Shown here in pieces: positions 41,009-50,839 of a DNA stretch of 64,000 nt. The stretch is taken from contig NZ_JAHYSS010000002.1 of the NCBI RefSeq assembly GCF_019802255.1, forward strand, positions 863,570 to 927,569, given 5' to 3'. This stretch comes from Pedobacter polysacchareus. GTDB lineage: Bacteria; Bacteroidota; Bacteroidia; Sphingobacteriales; Sphingobacteriaceae. The first letter of the stretch is position 1, and each line of letters starts with the position of its first letter. The position numbers and the translations under genes are program-made. The notes under the pieces are model-generated. The model was not told the DNA's origin, ran no database searches, and worked only from the letters and a program-made list of their open reading frames with translations.

Positions 41009-41413
41009 TTAAAAGCTGGTTTCGATTTTGATCGGATTACTAAGAATTTTATGAATCGGGCATTTATCTGCAATTTGCATCAGCCTGTCCTGCTCTTGAG
41101 CAGATAAAGTTCCGGTGAACGTTATTTTTTTGCTGATCCTAGTTTCTTTACTCATTTCGTCTTCATTGCATATCGCCAATTCTACTTTGATGCTTTCTAA
41201 ATTCATCTTTTTGCGATCGGCATACATCCGGATCGTAATGGCGGTACAGCTGCCCAGACTTGCTAGTAATAAAGCACCCGGTGCCATCCCTTCATTTGTT
41301 CCTCCTACTTCCTCCGGCTCATCTGCATAGATGAAATGTCCATCGGAATATATTTTTGTTTTGTAATGTGAGTGGTCTAATTCTGTAATTGCAGTGATTT
41401 TGTTTGCTGACAT
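41009..41413 (-). CDS. OsmC-family thiol peroxidase-like protein
   Basis: The 134-residue protein has the OsmC/Ohr fold. The two redox cysteines of the family are in LGSCTAIT (Cys56) and DKCPIHKIL (Cys118), spaced 62 residues apart as usual, and GGTNEGMAPGALLLASLGSC precedes the first one in the standard pattern. Members reduce organic hydroperoxides or bind other thiol-reactive compounds; the substrate is not defined here. The subgroup looks like the YhfA-like OsmC branch because of the short N-terminus. It is a single gene. Confidence 0.88.
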   Translation of the reverse strand: MSANKITAITELDHSHYKTKIYSDGHFIYADEPEEVGGTNEGMAPGALLLASLGSCTAITIRMYADRKKMNLESIKVELAICNEDEMSKETRISKKITFTGTLSAQEQDRLMQIADKCPIHKILSNPIKIETSF

Positions 41414-41589
41414 ATTGGGTGAATAAGGTATAAATATAGGATATATGTGTATTGCAACAACTCAATGTTTGAAACGTTTGTGATGCAGCCATAAATAGTG
41501 CAAAGTTTTTACAATATCATATCAATTACTTAAGATTAGCTAAACATTTCAAAGTTAGATTTGTTATATGTCACCTAACCACTATAAAT

Positions 41590-41826
41590 ATGCTAAGCAA
41601 TTATCTCAACTTTCAGTTTGATGTTCAGGGCAAGTCTGTGAATGGTTTTTGCATGCAGATTCAAGACGATTTTCATGAAACTTATGCAGTAGTATTAGAT
41701 GGATATCATTCCTTTTGCGTGTGGTTAGATGCTACCAGCACCTGGAGATCTTCCAGACATACCAGCGTTGAACCAAAAATCCTGGAGCAAATTATTAACC
41801 GATTAACCCTCAGTAAGCTAGGTTAA
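41590..41826 (+). CDS. Hypothetical protein, 78 residues
   Basis: The product starts at an ATG and reads MLSNYLNFQFDVQGKSVNGF followed by CMQIQDDFHETYAVVLDGYH. It has no signal peptide or membrane helix. The alternating hydrophobic pattern suggests a small beta-sheet domain ending in a helix (PKILEQIINRLTLSKL). I do not recognise the family. Coding potential is supported by codon use like the neighbours and by the absence of any open shadow gene on the other strand. It stands alone, 176 bp from the divergent OsmC gene. Confidence 0.45.
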   Translation: MLSNYLNFQFDVQGKSVNGFCMQIQDDFHETYAVVLDGYHSFCVWLDATSTWRSSRHTSVEPKILEQIINRLTLSKLG

Positions 41827-42016
41827 ATTTCTATAAATATTTTTTATTTCCCTTTATTCTTAATACGAAGGCATCAAATGTGATAATGTCTTGTCGGAAT
41901 ATTGAGTCTTTTTGTCGTTTTTTAGTATTGTCGGTATTTATGGCGCAAGTGGCAGTAACTTATAATCCTGCCACGGCTTCTTTTATTTATAAACAACAAT
42001 ATTTTAAGCGCTGATA

Positions 42017-43288
42017 TTATCCAAAGAACATATAGCATAAGCCGATCGCAGTACATACGCCTACTAAATCTGCCAGTAACATTGCACCGATTGCATATCG
42101 CGTATTGGTTACGCTAACCGAGCCAAAATAAACGGCGATCACGTAAAATGTAGTGTCTGAAGAACCTTGCAGAATGCTGGATAATCTACCAGCAAAGGAG
42201 TCTGGTCCATGAGCAGTCATGGTATCTATCATCATCCCTCTGGCACCACTTCCACTCAGCGGTCTGATGAGTGCGGTGGGAATACCATCAATAAAACGGG
42301 AATCCATGCCTAAAGCTGTGCACACATGTTTTAATCCGTTGATGACCATGTCAAATGTACCGCTGGTACGTAATAAACTGATGGCAACCAACATCCCCAC
42401 TAAATAAGGAATAATTCGGATTGCGGTATCAAAACCACCTTTAGCACCTTCTACAAAAGCATCATAAACGTTGATGTTTTTATATAAACCACCCAATACG
42501 ATCAATAAAAAGATCAATAATAACAATCCGTTGCTTAGAATTCCTGAAAACTCCTGCAATCCGGCAGTAGTTAAACTGGTGAGGTAAAGCACTAATAATC
42601 CGATAATGGAAGACAATCCCAATACCCAGGCCATGATCACCGGCTGAAAAATATTGATCTTTTGCTTAAACGAAACGATAAACATGGCGGCCATGGTGGC
42701 TACAAAAGTAGCAATCATGCAAGGGATAAATATATCTGTTGGATTTGCTGAATTTAAAGAAGCACGTACTGCGATAATGCTGACCGGGATTAAGGTTAGT
42801 CCGGAAGCATGTAAACAAAGAAACATGATCTGCGCATTGGAAGCTGTGTCTTTATTGGGATTCAGTTCCTGCAGACTTTCCATTGTTTTTAGTCCGAAAG
42901 GGGTAGCTGCATTGTCTAGCCCTAATAAGTTTGCGGAAAAGTTCATCACCATGTGGCCTGTTGCCGGGTGACCTTTAGGAACATCCGGGAAAAGCTTGGA
43001 GAAGAAAGGGCTAATGATTCTCGACAACAAACGGATGCCTCCGGCTTTTTCTGCAATGCTCATAAAGCCCATAAATAAAGCCATAATTCCGATCAGCTTT
43101 AAGCAGATATTGACTGCAGTCCAGCAGGTCTCGATGATGCCATCTACCTTCAATACGTTACCTGCATCACTGGCTTTTCCAATGATCATGAGGTTGAAAA
43201 TTTCTGTTTCTCCAAGAAAGAAACACTTAAAACTGGCTACTGCAATCGCGATGATAATGAATGCAGACCAGATCCTACTTAGGGCCAT
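42017..43288 (-). CDS. Fused SpmA-SpmB nucleoside-recognition membrane protein
   Basis: The 423-residue protein contains two gate (nucleoside-recognition) domains, each with four to five helices. The N-terminal half resembles SpmA (GDVPKGHPATGHMVMNFSAN, LLGLDNAATPFGLKTM) and the C-terminal half SpmB (GAKGGFDTAIRIIPYLVGM, RPLSGSGARGMMIDTM, GSSDTTFYVIAVYFGSV). In Bacillus these two separate proteins belong to spore core dehydration. Non-sporulating Bacteroidota often carry the fused form, so its role must be something else, probably transport of a small molecule. Motif conservation is high in both halves. Function unknown. Confidence 0.85.
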   Translation of the reverse strand: MALSRIWSAFIIIAIAVASFKCFFLGETEIFNLMIIGKASDAGNVLKVDGIIETCWTAVNICLKLIGIMALFMGFMSIAEKAGGIRLLSRIISPFFSKLFPDVPKGHPATGHMVMNFSANLLGLDNAATPFGLKTMESLQELNPNKDTASNAQIMFLCLHASGLTLIPVSIIAVRASLNSANPTDIFIPCMIATFVATMAAMFIVSFKQKINIFQPVIMAWVLGLSSIIGLLVLYLTSLTTAGLQEFSGILSNGLLLLIFLLIVLGGLYKNINVYDAFVEGAKGGFDTAIRIIPYLVGMLVAISLLRTSGTFDMVINGLKHVCTALGMDSRFIDGIPTALIRPLSGSGARGMMIDTMTAHGPDSFAGRLSSILQGSSDTTFYVIAVYFGSVSVTNTRYAIGAMLLADLVGVCTAIGLCYMFFG

Positions 43289-43416
43289 TAAAACAAAATT
43301 AGTTGAAGCGTTAAATTTATAGTTTTGATTCTAATAATCGGGTGTTAAGCACTAATAATTATCGTTGGATAAGGATAAAAATGTGGATGATAGAAATCTG
43401 CCGCTCAAGTAAACAG

Positions 43417-43453
43417 AAACGGCCGCATCCTCAATGAAGGGATACGGCCGTTT
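43417..43453. terminator. Hairpin between the S9 peptidase and SpmA-SpmB genes
   Basis: AAACGGCCG (43417-43425) pairs with CGGCCGTTT (43445-43453); after a C/A mismatch ATCC pairs with GGAT around a 9-nt loop. It should end the peptidase transcript on the minus strand, although the T-run there is short. Confidence 0.65.
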
Positions 43454-43495
43454 TGATACTAAAATTAATTGATAATGATCAATCTTTAATGATCA

Positions 43496-46342
43496 TTAGG
43501 GCTTATCATCTGTTAGCTCAAAGCCCCATGTTTTTCCTTTTTCTGTAGCAGGGATTCCTGAGGTCATCCATGCTGGTGCTTTAGCACCTTTCAGATAATA
43601 ATCGAAAAACTGCTGTTCTCTGATCTGAATGTCTTTTCTATTCTGACGCTGCACCAGGTTGTGTGCTTCACCGTTGTAATTGAGCATCCATACCGGTTTT
43701 CCAAGGCGTCTCAAGCCACTAAACAGCTCAATTCCCTGGTACCATGGTACGGCACCATCCGCATCATTTGCCATGATCACTAAAGGCGTGTTTACCTTTG
43801 GTAAGAAAAATAAAGGAGAGTTCTCGATATACAAATCTGGTTTCTCCCAAAGAGTAGCACCGATTCTACTTTGTGTCTTCTCATATTGGAACTGTCTGTT
43901 CATGCCACTTTCCCAACGCATGCCGCCATAGGCAGAAGTCATGTTCGCAACTGGCGCACCAGCCCATGCTGCAGCATACATATTGGTACGTGTAATCAGG
44001 TGTGCTACCTGATAACCACCCCAGCTTTGTCCCTGGATACCAATTTTACTGCCATCTACCCAAGCGTTTTTCTTCAGGGCTTCTACACCGGAATTGATAT
44101 ATTCTTCTGCAGATTTTCCAGGATAACCAGTTTCATAAGAGATGTCTGGTGCAAATACCAGGTAGCCATTACTCACGAAAAAAGGAATGTTTAACCTCGA
44201 TGGCGTAGGAGCGGGCGGCTGATAAGCATAAAGTCCATCAGAAAGTTTCTCATAGAAATATACGATCATCGGATACTTTTTGGTCGGATCGAAGTTTTCC
44301 GGTTTATATAAAATACCTTCTGATTTAAAGCCTTTAGGGGTATCCCATTTTACCAATTCAGCGGTTCCCCAATTGTAGTTTTGCTGTTGAGGATTGGTGT
44401 TACTCAATTTTATCTCTGTTTTCAAGTCTTTTGAAACATAGACATTCGGAGAAAGGACATAGTTTCCTTTGTCGTAGATATACATTTCTGCATCCTTAGC
44501 TTTTGCTAAATCAGAGTACTTGTATTTGTCCATCACGATCAGTTCCGGGTTTTTCTGATCGCCAACATTCGTTTTATAGAAACCATTTTCTTTGGTCGTA
44601 TTGTTGAAAGCATCCATTAAAATGTGCTGCTTTTTTCCAAGGAAACGGCTTTCCGGATCTAGCTTCTGGTAACGGAAAGTCAGCTTATTCTGTCTGCCAA
44701 AACCATTAGTTAAGTTTTTTGCAGGGGTTTTTCCTTCAGGAGAGAACTCCCAGATGTCATATCTGTCGTAGATTAAAACGGTCTTGTCATCTTCTGTCCA
44801 CGCGGCTACACCATACGCAGAAGGGCTGTCAGGAACATCATTTTCTTCATCAACCAGTTTAACGGCCAAACCATTATTTAATGGCGTTACCTTTCCGGTA
44901 GCCACCTGGTAAGTAGAATAATTGCCTGTTTTCTTATCAAAGAAAAGCACATATTTCCCTCCTGGAGAAGCCATAGCAGAGCCTGAAAGTCCTTCCATAA
45001 TCTTCTTCCTGGCGCCAGTTTTTACGTCTACCAGGTAGTAATCTTTGATGGTACTTGCAGTCCATTGCTGCTGCACTCTATTGCCAAAATCTGTAGAGGC
45101 CAATGCGAAAGGCGCATTTCCTTCATCCATGACTACTGCGTCGGGTAACTTCACATCTGCTAGCGGAACAATTTTCGGGTCGCTGTTGAAGATTTCAATG
45201 GCAGAGAGGTAAGTTCTTTTGGCTTCTTTGTCTGCATTTTTCAGCTGCATTGGCTGCAGGTAATCGTCTTTATACCCCCAGATGTCTAGTTTTGCATTTT
45301 CAAAATCTACCAAAGTCGTATCTTTTGGTGTTTTCACAGGAGCAATGCCGAAGAATAATTTCGTGCCATCCTTGCTAAAATTAACGCGTGAATCACCGCT
45401 TACTGCCCATTTTTTAGGCATACCAGGAATGGCATTGTCTACCAGAATCTGCGCAGTATCTAAAGAAAGCGAGTTGTAGTATACATTGAATTCTTTCAGC
45501 TCCGTTTTCTCCGGACTTTGTTCTCCTACAAAAGCTAAATACGCCCCATCCTCATCAAAAGCAAAGTTTTTGAAAGTACCTTTTCCTTTGACCAATGTTT
45601 TCAGCGTTCCTTTTTCTGTATTCAAAACAAACACACCTACTGCTGCGGTTTTGTCTTTTTTGGCGCCAGTACAGGCAAAGATAAATTGTTTTCCGTTTTT
45701 GCTGAAGGCATACTCGCTCACATACTTAAACGTACGTTCTACACCCGTATTCAGGTTTTTAAAGATCAGGTCTGTGCCTTCGGTTTTTCCGGAAGCTGCT
45801 GCATCGTCTTCAGCAAAAAAATCTTCATTGTCTTTCTTCTTGTCGGTAGCAGCAGGCGAAGGTGTTTTCTTGGCGGTATCGATCGGTTTTTCGAGTTGAT
45901 AAGCTAAAAATCCAGCCGCTTTCTCTGGCATTTTATAGGACTTTACACGTGCGACTTTTGATATCGCCATGCTGGTTAAGTTGACGATTCCCAAACTGTC
46001 TTTAGGCTGGTCATCTGCTTTTTTCTTTTTAATTTTTGCCTGACGAATGTCCTTTTGAAATGGTTTGATGGCAAATACTGCATATTTTGAATCTGCACTG
46101 AACTGTGCATTTGTACCACGATTGACTTTTAATTTGGCCAGGTTGACCAGGTTATTGAGGTATAGATTGGCATCACCTTCTTGCTGGTTGATCCCATACA
46201 TGGCCCAGGTGCCATTGTTACTGAGTTGTTTCGATCCCACAGATTCCCAGGTATCATAAACACTATGATCTAATGGCTTTTTCTGCGCATACGCTGCACT
46301 GGCCATTAACAAGAACATTAGTGTGAGTTTTTTATGCATCAT
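43496..46342 (-). CDS. Exported S9-family prolyl oligopeptidase
   Basis: The 948-residue protein has a signal peptide (MMHKKLTLMFLLMASAAYAQ). A long N-terminal part carries beta-propeller-like repeats (KYVLFFDKKTGNYSTYQ and similar). It contains an insertion around residues 130-175 rich in Lys, Asp and Pro. The C-terminal peptidase domain has the nucleophile elbow GQSWGGYQ (Ser773), the Asp in NDADGAVP and the His in NGEAHNL. It should cleave peptides after proline or a related residue in the periplasm. Bacteroidota commonly have several such enzymes for nutrient peptides. It is a single gene with hairpins on both sides. Confidence 0.9.
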   Translation of the reverse strand: MMHKKLTLMFLLMASAAYAQKKPLDHSVYDTWESVGSKQLSNNGTWAMYGINQQEGDANLYLNNLVNLAKLKVNRGTNAQFSADSKYAVFAIKPFQKDIRQAKIKKKKADDQPKDSLGIVNLTSMAISKVARVKSYKMPEKAAGFLAYQLEKPIDTAKKTPSPAATDKKKDNEDFFAEDDAAASGKTEGTDLIFKNLNTGVERTFKYVSEYAFSKNGKQFIFACTGAKKDKTAAVGVFVLNTEKGTLKTLVKGKGTFKNFAFDEDGAYLAFVGEQSPEKTELKEFNVYYNSLSLDTAQILVDNAIPGMPKKWAVSGDSRVNFSKDGTKLFFGIAPVKTPKDTTLVDFENAKLDIWGYKDDYLQPMQLKNADKEAKRTYLSAIEIFNSDPKIVPLADVKLPDAVVMDEGNAPFALASTDFGNRVQQQWTASTIKDYYLVDVKTGARKKIMEGLSGSAMASPGGKYVLFFDKKTGNYSTYQVATGKVTPLNNGLAVKLVDEENDVPDSPSAYGVAAWTEDDKTVLIYDRYDIWEFSPEGKTPAKNLTNGFGRQNKLTFRYQKLDPESRFLGKKQHILMDAFNNTTKENGFYKTNVGDQKNPELIVMDKYKYSDLAKAKDAEMYIYDKGNYVLSPNVYVSKDLKTEIKLSNTNPQQQNYNWGTAELVKWDTPKGFKSEGILYKPENFDPTKKYPMIVYFYEKLSDGLYAYQPPAPTPSRLNIPFFVSNGYLVFAPDISYETGYPGKSAEEYINSGVEALKKNAWVDGSKIGIQGQSWGGYQVAHLITRTNMYAAAWAGAPVANMTSAYGGMRWESGMNRQFQYEKTQSRIGATLWEKPDLYIENSPLFFLPKVNTPLVIMANDADGAVPWYQGIELFSGLRRLGKPVWMLNYNGEAHNLVQRQNRKDIQIREQQFFDYYLKGAKAPAWMTSGIPATEKGKTWGFELTDDKP

Positions 46343-46448
46343 AAAGACTGTTTTTACTTGTTTATTTCTTCAGCTTTAAATTTCTGCTTTTTTCGTCCTA
46401 TATCCGCAATGTGCACCAAATTATTACAAAAAAAACCGCCTTAAATGC

Positions 46449-46473
46449 AAAAAGCACCCGAAAGGTGCTTTTT
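46449..46473 (-). terminator. Terminator of the pyrG-yidC operon
   Basis: AAAAAGCACC (46449-46458), loop CGAAA, GGTGCTTTTT (46464-46473), with T-runs on both strands; 18 bp after the yidC stop. Confidence 0.9.
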
Positions 46474-46491
46474 GAACGTCTTAAAATAAGA

Positions 46492-48291
46492 CTATTTTTT
46501 CTTTGCCTGTGCTGCCGCTTGTTGTTGCGAACGCATATAGTCGTCTAATCTCGTTTGGAATTTAGATTTCTTTTTATTCTCTACAGGTTTTGTTTTGTTC
46601 TCTTGTAAAGTACGGTGAATCTTCTCATCATCAACCATAGATTTAATCATGAACTGCTGTGCAAATGTCAGCATATTCGCCAGGAAGTAGTAATAGTTTA
46701 ATCCTGATGGATAGCTATTCAATACCCCTAAGAAAATGATTGGCATGATGTAACCAATATACTTCATCTGACCTGTTGCACCAGAAATCTGGTTATTGAA
46801 ATAAGTGTAGATCAAGGTCGAAATCGTCATCAATACACACATTAAACTCAAGTGATCTCCGATAAATGGAATAGTGAAACCAAATTTGATGAAATCATCA
46901 TAAGTGGAAAGATCTTTCATCCATAAGAAGCTTTCTCCTCTTAACTCAAACAAGTTCGGGAAGAAGAAGAAGAAGGCCATTACAAAAGGCAATTGCAGTA
47001 ACATTGGTAAACAGCCCCCCAATGGGTTTACGCCTACCTGCTTATACAATTTCAGGTATTCCTGTTGTAAAAGTGTTGGGTTATCTTCGCCTACTTTGGC
47101 TTTAATCACATCCATTTCTGGTTTAAGAATTCTCATCTTAGCCATAGAGATGTATGATTTATACGTCAGCGGAGACATAGCAACTTTAAGAAGGATCGTC
47201 AGGATCAAAATGATCAGGCCATAGTTCCATCCAAAACCTTCCAAGAATTTAAATACCGGCAATACCACAAATCTGTTGATGTATTTCAATGGCCAGTAAC
47301 CCATATCTACTAATTTCTCAATTTCGTGCCCTTGTGCTTTTAGCGTAGAGAACTTATTGGTACCGAAGTAGAAATCCATCGCATAGTTTTGTGAAGCTGA
47401 CTGGCTGAAACGTAATTTCATGTCTGCATCATAGCGTTTGATTTCACCTGGTTTGGTAGAATCTGTGATGGCAAGTTTACCGCTTTCAAAACCGTCTTTA
47501 GAGATCAGGACTGCAGAGAAAAACTGTTGTTTGAAGGAGAACCATTCGATTTTTCCTTTTTTCAATTCTTCAGTCTGGTCTTTAGCAACGCTCAAATGAT
47601 CTGGGCTTGCATTTGTGTATTTGTAGAAAGGAGCAGAGTGTTCTTTTTCTTTCTTCGCAGATTTCTCCTGCTCTAATAACGTTGCAGACCAGTTTAAAGA
47701 GATAGAATCCGTTTGGATCACCTGGTTTAAACCATTCAGATTAATGTTAAAAGCAACATTGTTCGACTTAGGTTTTAAATCGTAAGTATATTCAATGTAT
47801 TGATCACCTTGATAAGTGGCACGCATGCTCACTTTATTGTCTGTTACTGTTGGTGTAAAATAAAGATCATCAGTATTTAATACTTTACCGTTGATGTTCA
47901 TTTTTAGACCAAACTTATTCTGGTCGCCGTCAAATAAAATAACTGGTTTTCCATTGTAAGTTTTTTGATCTTTCACCTGTACAGATAAGATCTTACCACC
48001 TTTATTGGTTAACGTTAATTTTAAGTTCTCATTCTCTAGAACAGTAGTCTGAGGAGTACCTGCGATGCTGCCACCAAATGGTCCTGATAATGCTGCTGAA
48101 TCCACAGCTGGTGTTGCCGCTGCAATTGCAGGAGCAGTGGTTTTTGAGGCTGCATTAGCTTTTTTCAAAGAATCTGCGGCAATTCTTTCCTTTTCTTTGG
48201 TGATTTCAGTCTGACTGGGACCAAAAAAGTAAAAAGAACCGGCCAAAACGATCATGATCAGGAACAGGCCTGTAAACGTATTTCTATCCAT
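46492..48291 (-). CDS. yidC: Membrane protein insertase YidC
   Basis: The 599-residue protein inserts and folds inner-membrane proteins, alone or with SecYEG. It has an N-terminal helix (FTGLFLIMIVLAGSFYFFG), a large periplasmic beta-supersandwich domain (about 75-345) and the five conserved core helices from about 360 on. Core signatures include NYGLIILILTILLKVAMSPL, with the conserved Lys or Arg-like position in the hydrophilic groove, and the cytoplasmic loop PEMDVIKAKVGEDNPTLLQQ. The C-terminal tail is basic (KKKSKFQTRLDDYMRSQQQ), which may bind ribosomes. The gene follows pyrG by 20 bp in one operon, as in other Bacteroidota. Confidence 0.96.
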   Translation of the reverse strand: MDRNTFTGLFLIMIVLAGSFYFFGPSQTEITKEKERIAADSLKKANAASKTTAPAIAAATPAVDSAALSGPFGGSIAGTPQTTVLENENLKLTLTNKGGKILSVQVKDQKTYNGKPVILFDGDQNKFGLKMNINGKVLNTDDLYFTPTVTDNKVSMRATYQGDQYIEYTYDLKPKSNNVAFNINLNGLNQVIQTDSISLNWSATLLEQEKSAKKEKEHSAPFYKYTNASPDHLSVAKDQTEELKKGKIEWFSFKQQFFSAVLISKDGFESGKLAITDSTKPGEIKRYDADMKLRFSQSASQNYAMDFYFGTNKFSTLKAQGHEIEKLVDMGYWPLKYINRFVVLPVFKFLEGFGWNYGLIILILTILLKVAMSPLTYKSYISMAKMRILKPEMDVIKAKVGEDNPTLLQQEYLKLYKQVGVNPLGGCLPMLLQLPFVMAFFFFFPNLFELRGESFLWMKDLSTYDDFIKFGFTIPFIGDHLSLMCVLMTISTLIYTYFNNQISGATGQMKYIGYIMPIIFLGVLNSYPSGLNYYYFLANMLTFAQQFMIKSMVDDEKIHRTLQENKTKPVENKKKSKFQTRLDDYMRSQQQAAAQAKKK

Positions 48292-48311
48292 TATTGTTAT
48301 TTAAACTCGTA

Positions 48312-49928
48312 TTATTTGATTTTCTTCTTCGCAAATTCCATCGCGGCGGCGACAAATTTAACAAAAAGTGGGTGAGGATTAGCAACTGTTGATTTTAATT
48401 CTGGATGAAATTGTCCACCAACGAAGAAAGGATGGTTTTTAAGCTCCACAATTTCTACTAAATGACTGTCAGGATTTAAGCCTGAAGCAATCATTCCTGC
48501 TGCTTCATACTGCTCCAGGTAGGCGTTATTGAACTCATAACGATGTCTGTGACGCTCAGTGATGTGTACTTTTCCATAAGCTGCATAAGCTTTTGTTCCC
48601 TTTTTAAGGTCACATGGATAAGAACCTAAACGCATCGTACCTCCTTTATTGGTGATCGTTTTTTGGTCTTCCATCATGTTAATTACTGGATTTTCTGTGT
48701 TTTCGTCGATTTCAACAGTATTTGCATTGGTTAATCCCAATACATTTCTACCGAATTCAATCACTGCACACTGCATCCCTAAACAGATCCCGAAGAAAGG
48801 AACGTCATTTTCACGAACATATTTAATCGCATCGATTTTTCCTTCAATACCACGGCTTCCAAAACCAGGAGCAACCAATACACCGTCTAAGTGTGCTAAT
48901 TTTTCTTTGGCATTGTCTGCATAGACACCTTCAGAATGGATATATTCTACTTTTACTTTACACTCATTTTTAGCACCTGCATGTACAAAAGATTCAATAA
49001 TCGATTTGTAAGCATCAGGAAGCTCTACATATTTACCAATCAGACCGATTTTAACTTCTGAAGTCGGGTTTTTCAAACGACCAAGGAAATCTTTCCAGCT
49101 TTCCATATCCGGTTCATTTTTCTGCGCCAGCTTCAATTTGCTCAATACCGTTTTGTCCAATTGCTCTTTCATCATCAGCAATGGCACATCATAAATTGTT
49201 GAAGCATCAATAGATTCCACAACTGCATTGATGTTTACATTACAGAACAACGCGATTTTCTTACGAATATCCATATTGATATGGTGTTCCGTACGACAAA
49301 CCAAAATGTCTGGCTGGATACCATATTCCAATAACGCTTTTACCGAGTGTTGTGTTGGTTTTGTTTTCAATTCTCCTGCAGCAGCAAGGAAAGGAATCAA
49401 AGTCAGGTGAATTACAATAGCATTGTTCGCACCTTCTTCCCATTTAAATTGACGTACTGCTTCAATGAAAGGTAAAGATTCAATATCACCAACAGTACCG
49501 CCAAGTTCTGTGATCACGATGTCGTACTTACCAGTATCACCCAAGATGCGCATGTTGCGTTTGATCTCATCAGTGATGTGTGGAACTACCTGAACCGTTT
49601 TTCCAAGATACTCGCCTTGTCTTTCTTTGTTGATTACATTTTGATAAATCCTTCCAGTCGTGATGTTGTTCGCCTGTGAGGTTGGAATGTTTAAGAAACG
49701 CTCATAATGACCAAGGTCAAGATCTGTTTCCGCACCATCTTCTGTTACAAAGCATTCGCCATGCTCATAAGGATTTAACGTTCCCGGATCAATGTTGATA
49801 TACGGATCAAATTTTTGAATGGCTACACTGTAACCTCTTGCTTGTAATAATTTGGCTAATGAAGCGGAGATGATGCCCTTACCTAATGAGGAAGTAACAC
49901 CGCCCGTAACAAAAATATACTTAGTCAT
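48312..49928 (-). CDS. pyrG: CTP synthase
   Basis: The 538-residue enzyme makes CTP from UTP, ATP and glutamine, the last step of pyrimidine nucleotide synthesis. The N-terminal amidoligase domain starts [20 protein letters not shown] and has the UTP-binding segment. The C-terminal glutaminase domain shows the nucleophile Cys in FFGICLGMQ and the His/Glu in FHPEL. Length is normal. It sits upstream of yidC on the same strand; a TAACTTTG -7-like box (50000-49993) lies 65 bp before the ATG. Confidence 0.97.
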   Translation of the reverse strand: MTKYIFVTGGVTSSLGKGIISASLAKLLQARGYSVAIQKFDPYINIDPGTLNPYEHGECFVTEDGAETDLDLGHYERFLNIPTSQANNITTGRIYQNVINKERQGEYLGKTVQVVPHITDEIKRNMRILGDTGKYDIVITELGGTVGDIESLPFIEAVRQFKWEEGANNAIVIHLTLIPFLAAAGELKTKPTQHSVKALLEYGIQPDILVCRTEHHINMDIRKKIALFCNVNINAVVESIDASTIYDVPLLMMKEQLDKTVLSKLKLAQKNEPDMESWKDFLGRLKNPTSEVKIGLIGKYVELPDAYKSIIESFVHAGAKNECKVKVEYIHSEGVYADNAKEKLAHLDGVLVAPGFGSRGIEGKIDAIKYVRENDVPFFGICLGMQCAVIEFGRNVLGLTNANTVEIDENTENPVINMMEDQKTITNKGGTMRLGSYPCDLKKGTKAYAAYGKVHITERHRHRYEFNNAYLEQYEAAGMIASGLNPDSHLVEIVELKNHPFFVGGQFHPELKSTVANPHPLFVKFVAAAMEFAKKKIK

Positions 49929-50086
49929 GTTTGTGATTTTCTGAAAATAAAGGCAGCTTTAAGGGCTACTTTTATTGTTTTTGTACGGGATACAAAGTTA
50001 GCAAATAAAACGGAAGCTAAAGGGCTAAATGTGGAAATATTGTTGATCTTGTAAATTCGAGACCTAAGCGCTTATGGCTGATAATG

Positions 50087-50833
50087 TTAAAGCGTGAAAC
50101 CGTAGAACCGCTTTTTTACCAGTTCCGGTTTTTGTTTTAGCAGCTCATCGTGTCTGGAATATATTTCGATTAATTTGTTGAATTCTTTCTCTGTTACTAT
50201 CTTTTTACCTCTTCCAGGAGGCGTAATGGCTAAAGATTGTTCAGCATAAGGCGTTACTTTTGTGGCAAACCAGGTGCTGAAATAGCGGGGGATGGCTAGT
50301 CCGAGGATCATTCCAGGTAAGCCGCTAAAACCTTCCGGGCCACCTTTCAATAGAATGTCATCTGTGTAAAAAGCAACCACATAAACGGAGTCATTCATCA
50401 CTCCAATGGCTTTTCTGCAATCATAACCGGCAATATTGCGCATTTCGTGCATAATTTTCCATTCCATTTTAGGAATAGTATCGGTTAAGAGGTAATCCTC
50501 TCCAAGAATCCTCTTTTTAATCACGCGCTTGTCCTGGTGATAGTTTGTATAAAGTTCATTTTCTGAATTATCATTAAATCCAAAAAGAGAAAACTCGGGC
50601 TCATCCTCCTGTTTTTTTACCGGCTGAAAGAGCGATTTTGAATTGTCGAATGATAGTTCCCACAAGCTGGTTTTATATTTTTTAATCCGTTCAGAAATTG
50701 CCGAATTCTCCATCAGACGTTGCAAATTCACCTTTTTTTCAAATATAATGCTGCCATTTGGCACAAAAAGTTGCTGTGCCTTTACCGGCGTAAAAGAAAT
50801 GGATAAAAGTAACAGACAAGCCAATTGTTTCAT
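50087..50833 (-). CDS. GLPGLI-family exported protein
   Basis: A 248-residue protein with a signal peptide (MKQLACLLLLSISFTPVKA). It contains the diagnostic segment GFSGLPGMILGL, which gives the GLPGLI family its name, preceded by a YDCRKA motif in which one Cys is conserved. The rest is a beta-rich exported domain. The function of GLPGLI proteins is unknown, but they are usually encoded beside outer-membrane barrel proteins, as here: its start is 6 bp after the stop of the large outer-membrane gene. Probably a periplasmic partner of that protein. Confidence 0.85.
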   Translation of the reverse strand: MKQLACLLLLSISFTPVKAQQLFVPNGSIIFEKKVNLQRLMENSAISERIKKYKTSLWELSFDNSKSLFQPVKKQEDEPEFSLFGFNDNSENELYTNYHQDKRVIKKRILGEDYLLTDTIPKMEWKIMHEMRNIAGYDCRKAIGVMNDSVYVVAFYTDDILLKGGPEGFSGLPGMILGLAIPRYFSTWFATKVTPYAEQSLAITPPGRGKKIVTEKEFNKLIEIYSRHDELLKQKPELVKKRFYGFTL

Positions 50834-50839
50834 GATCGT

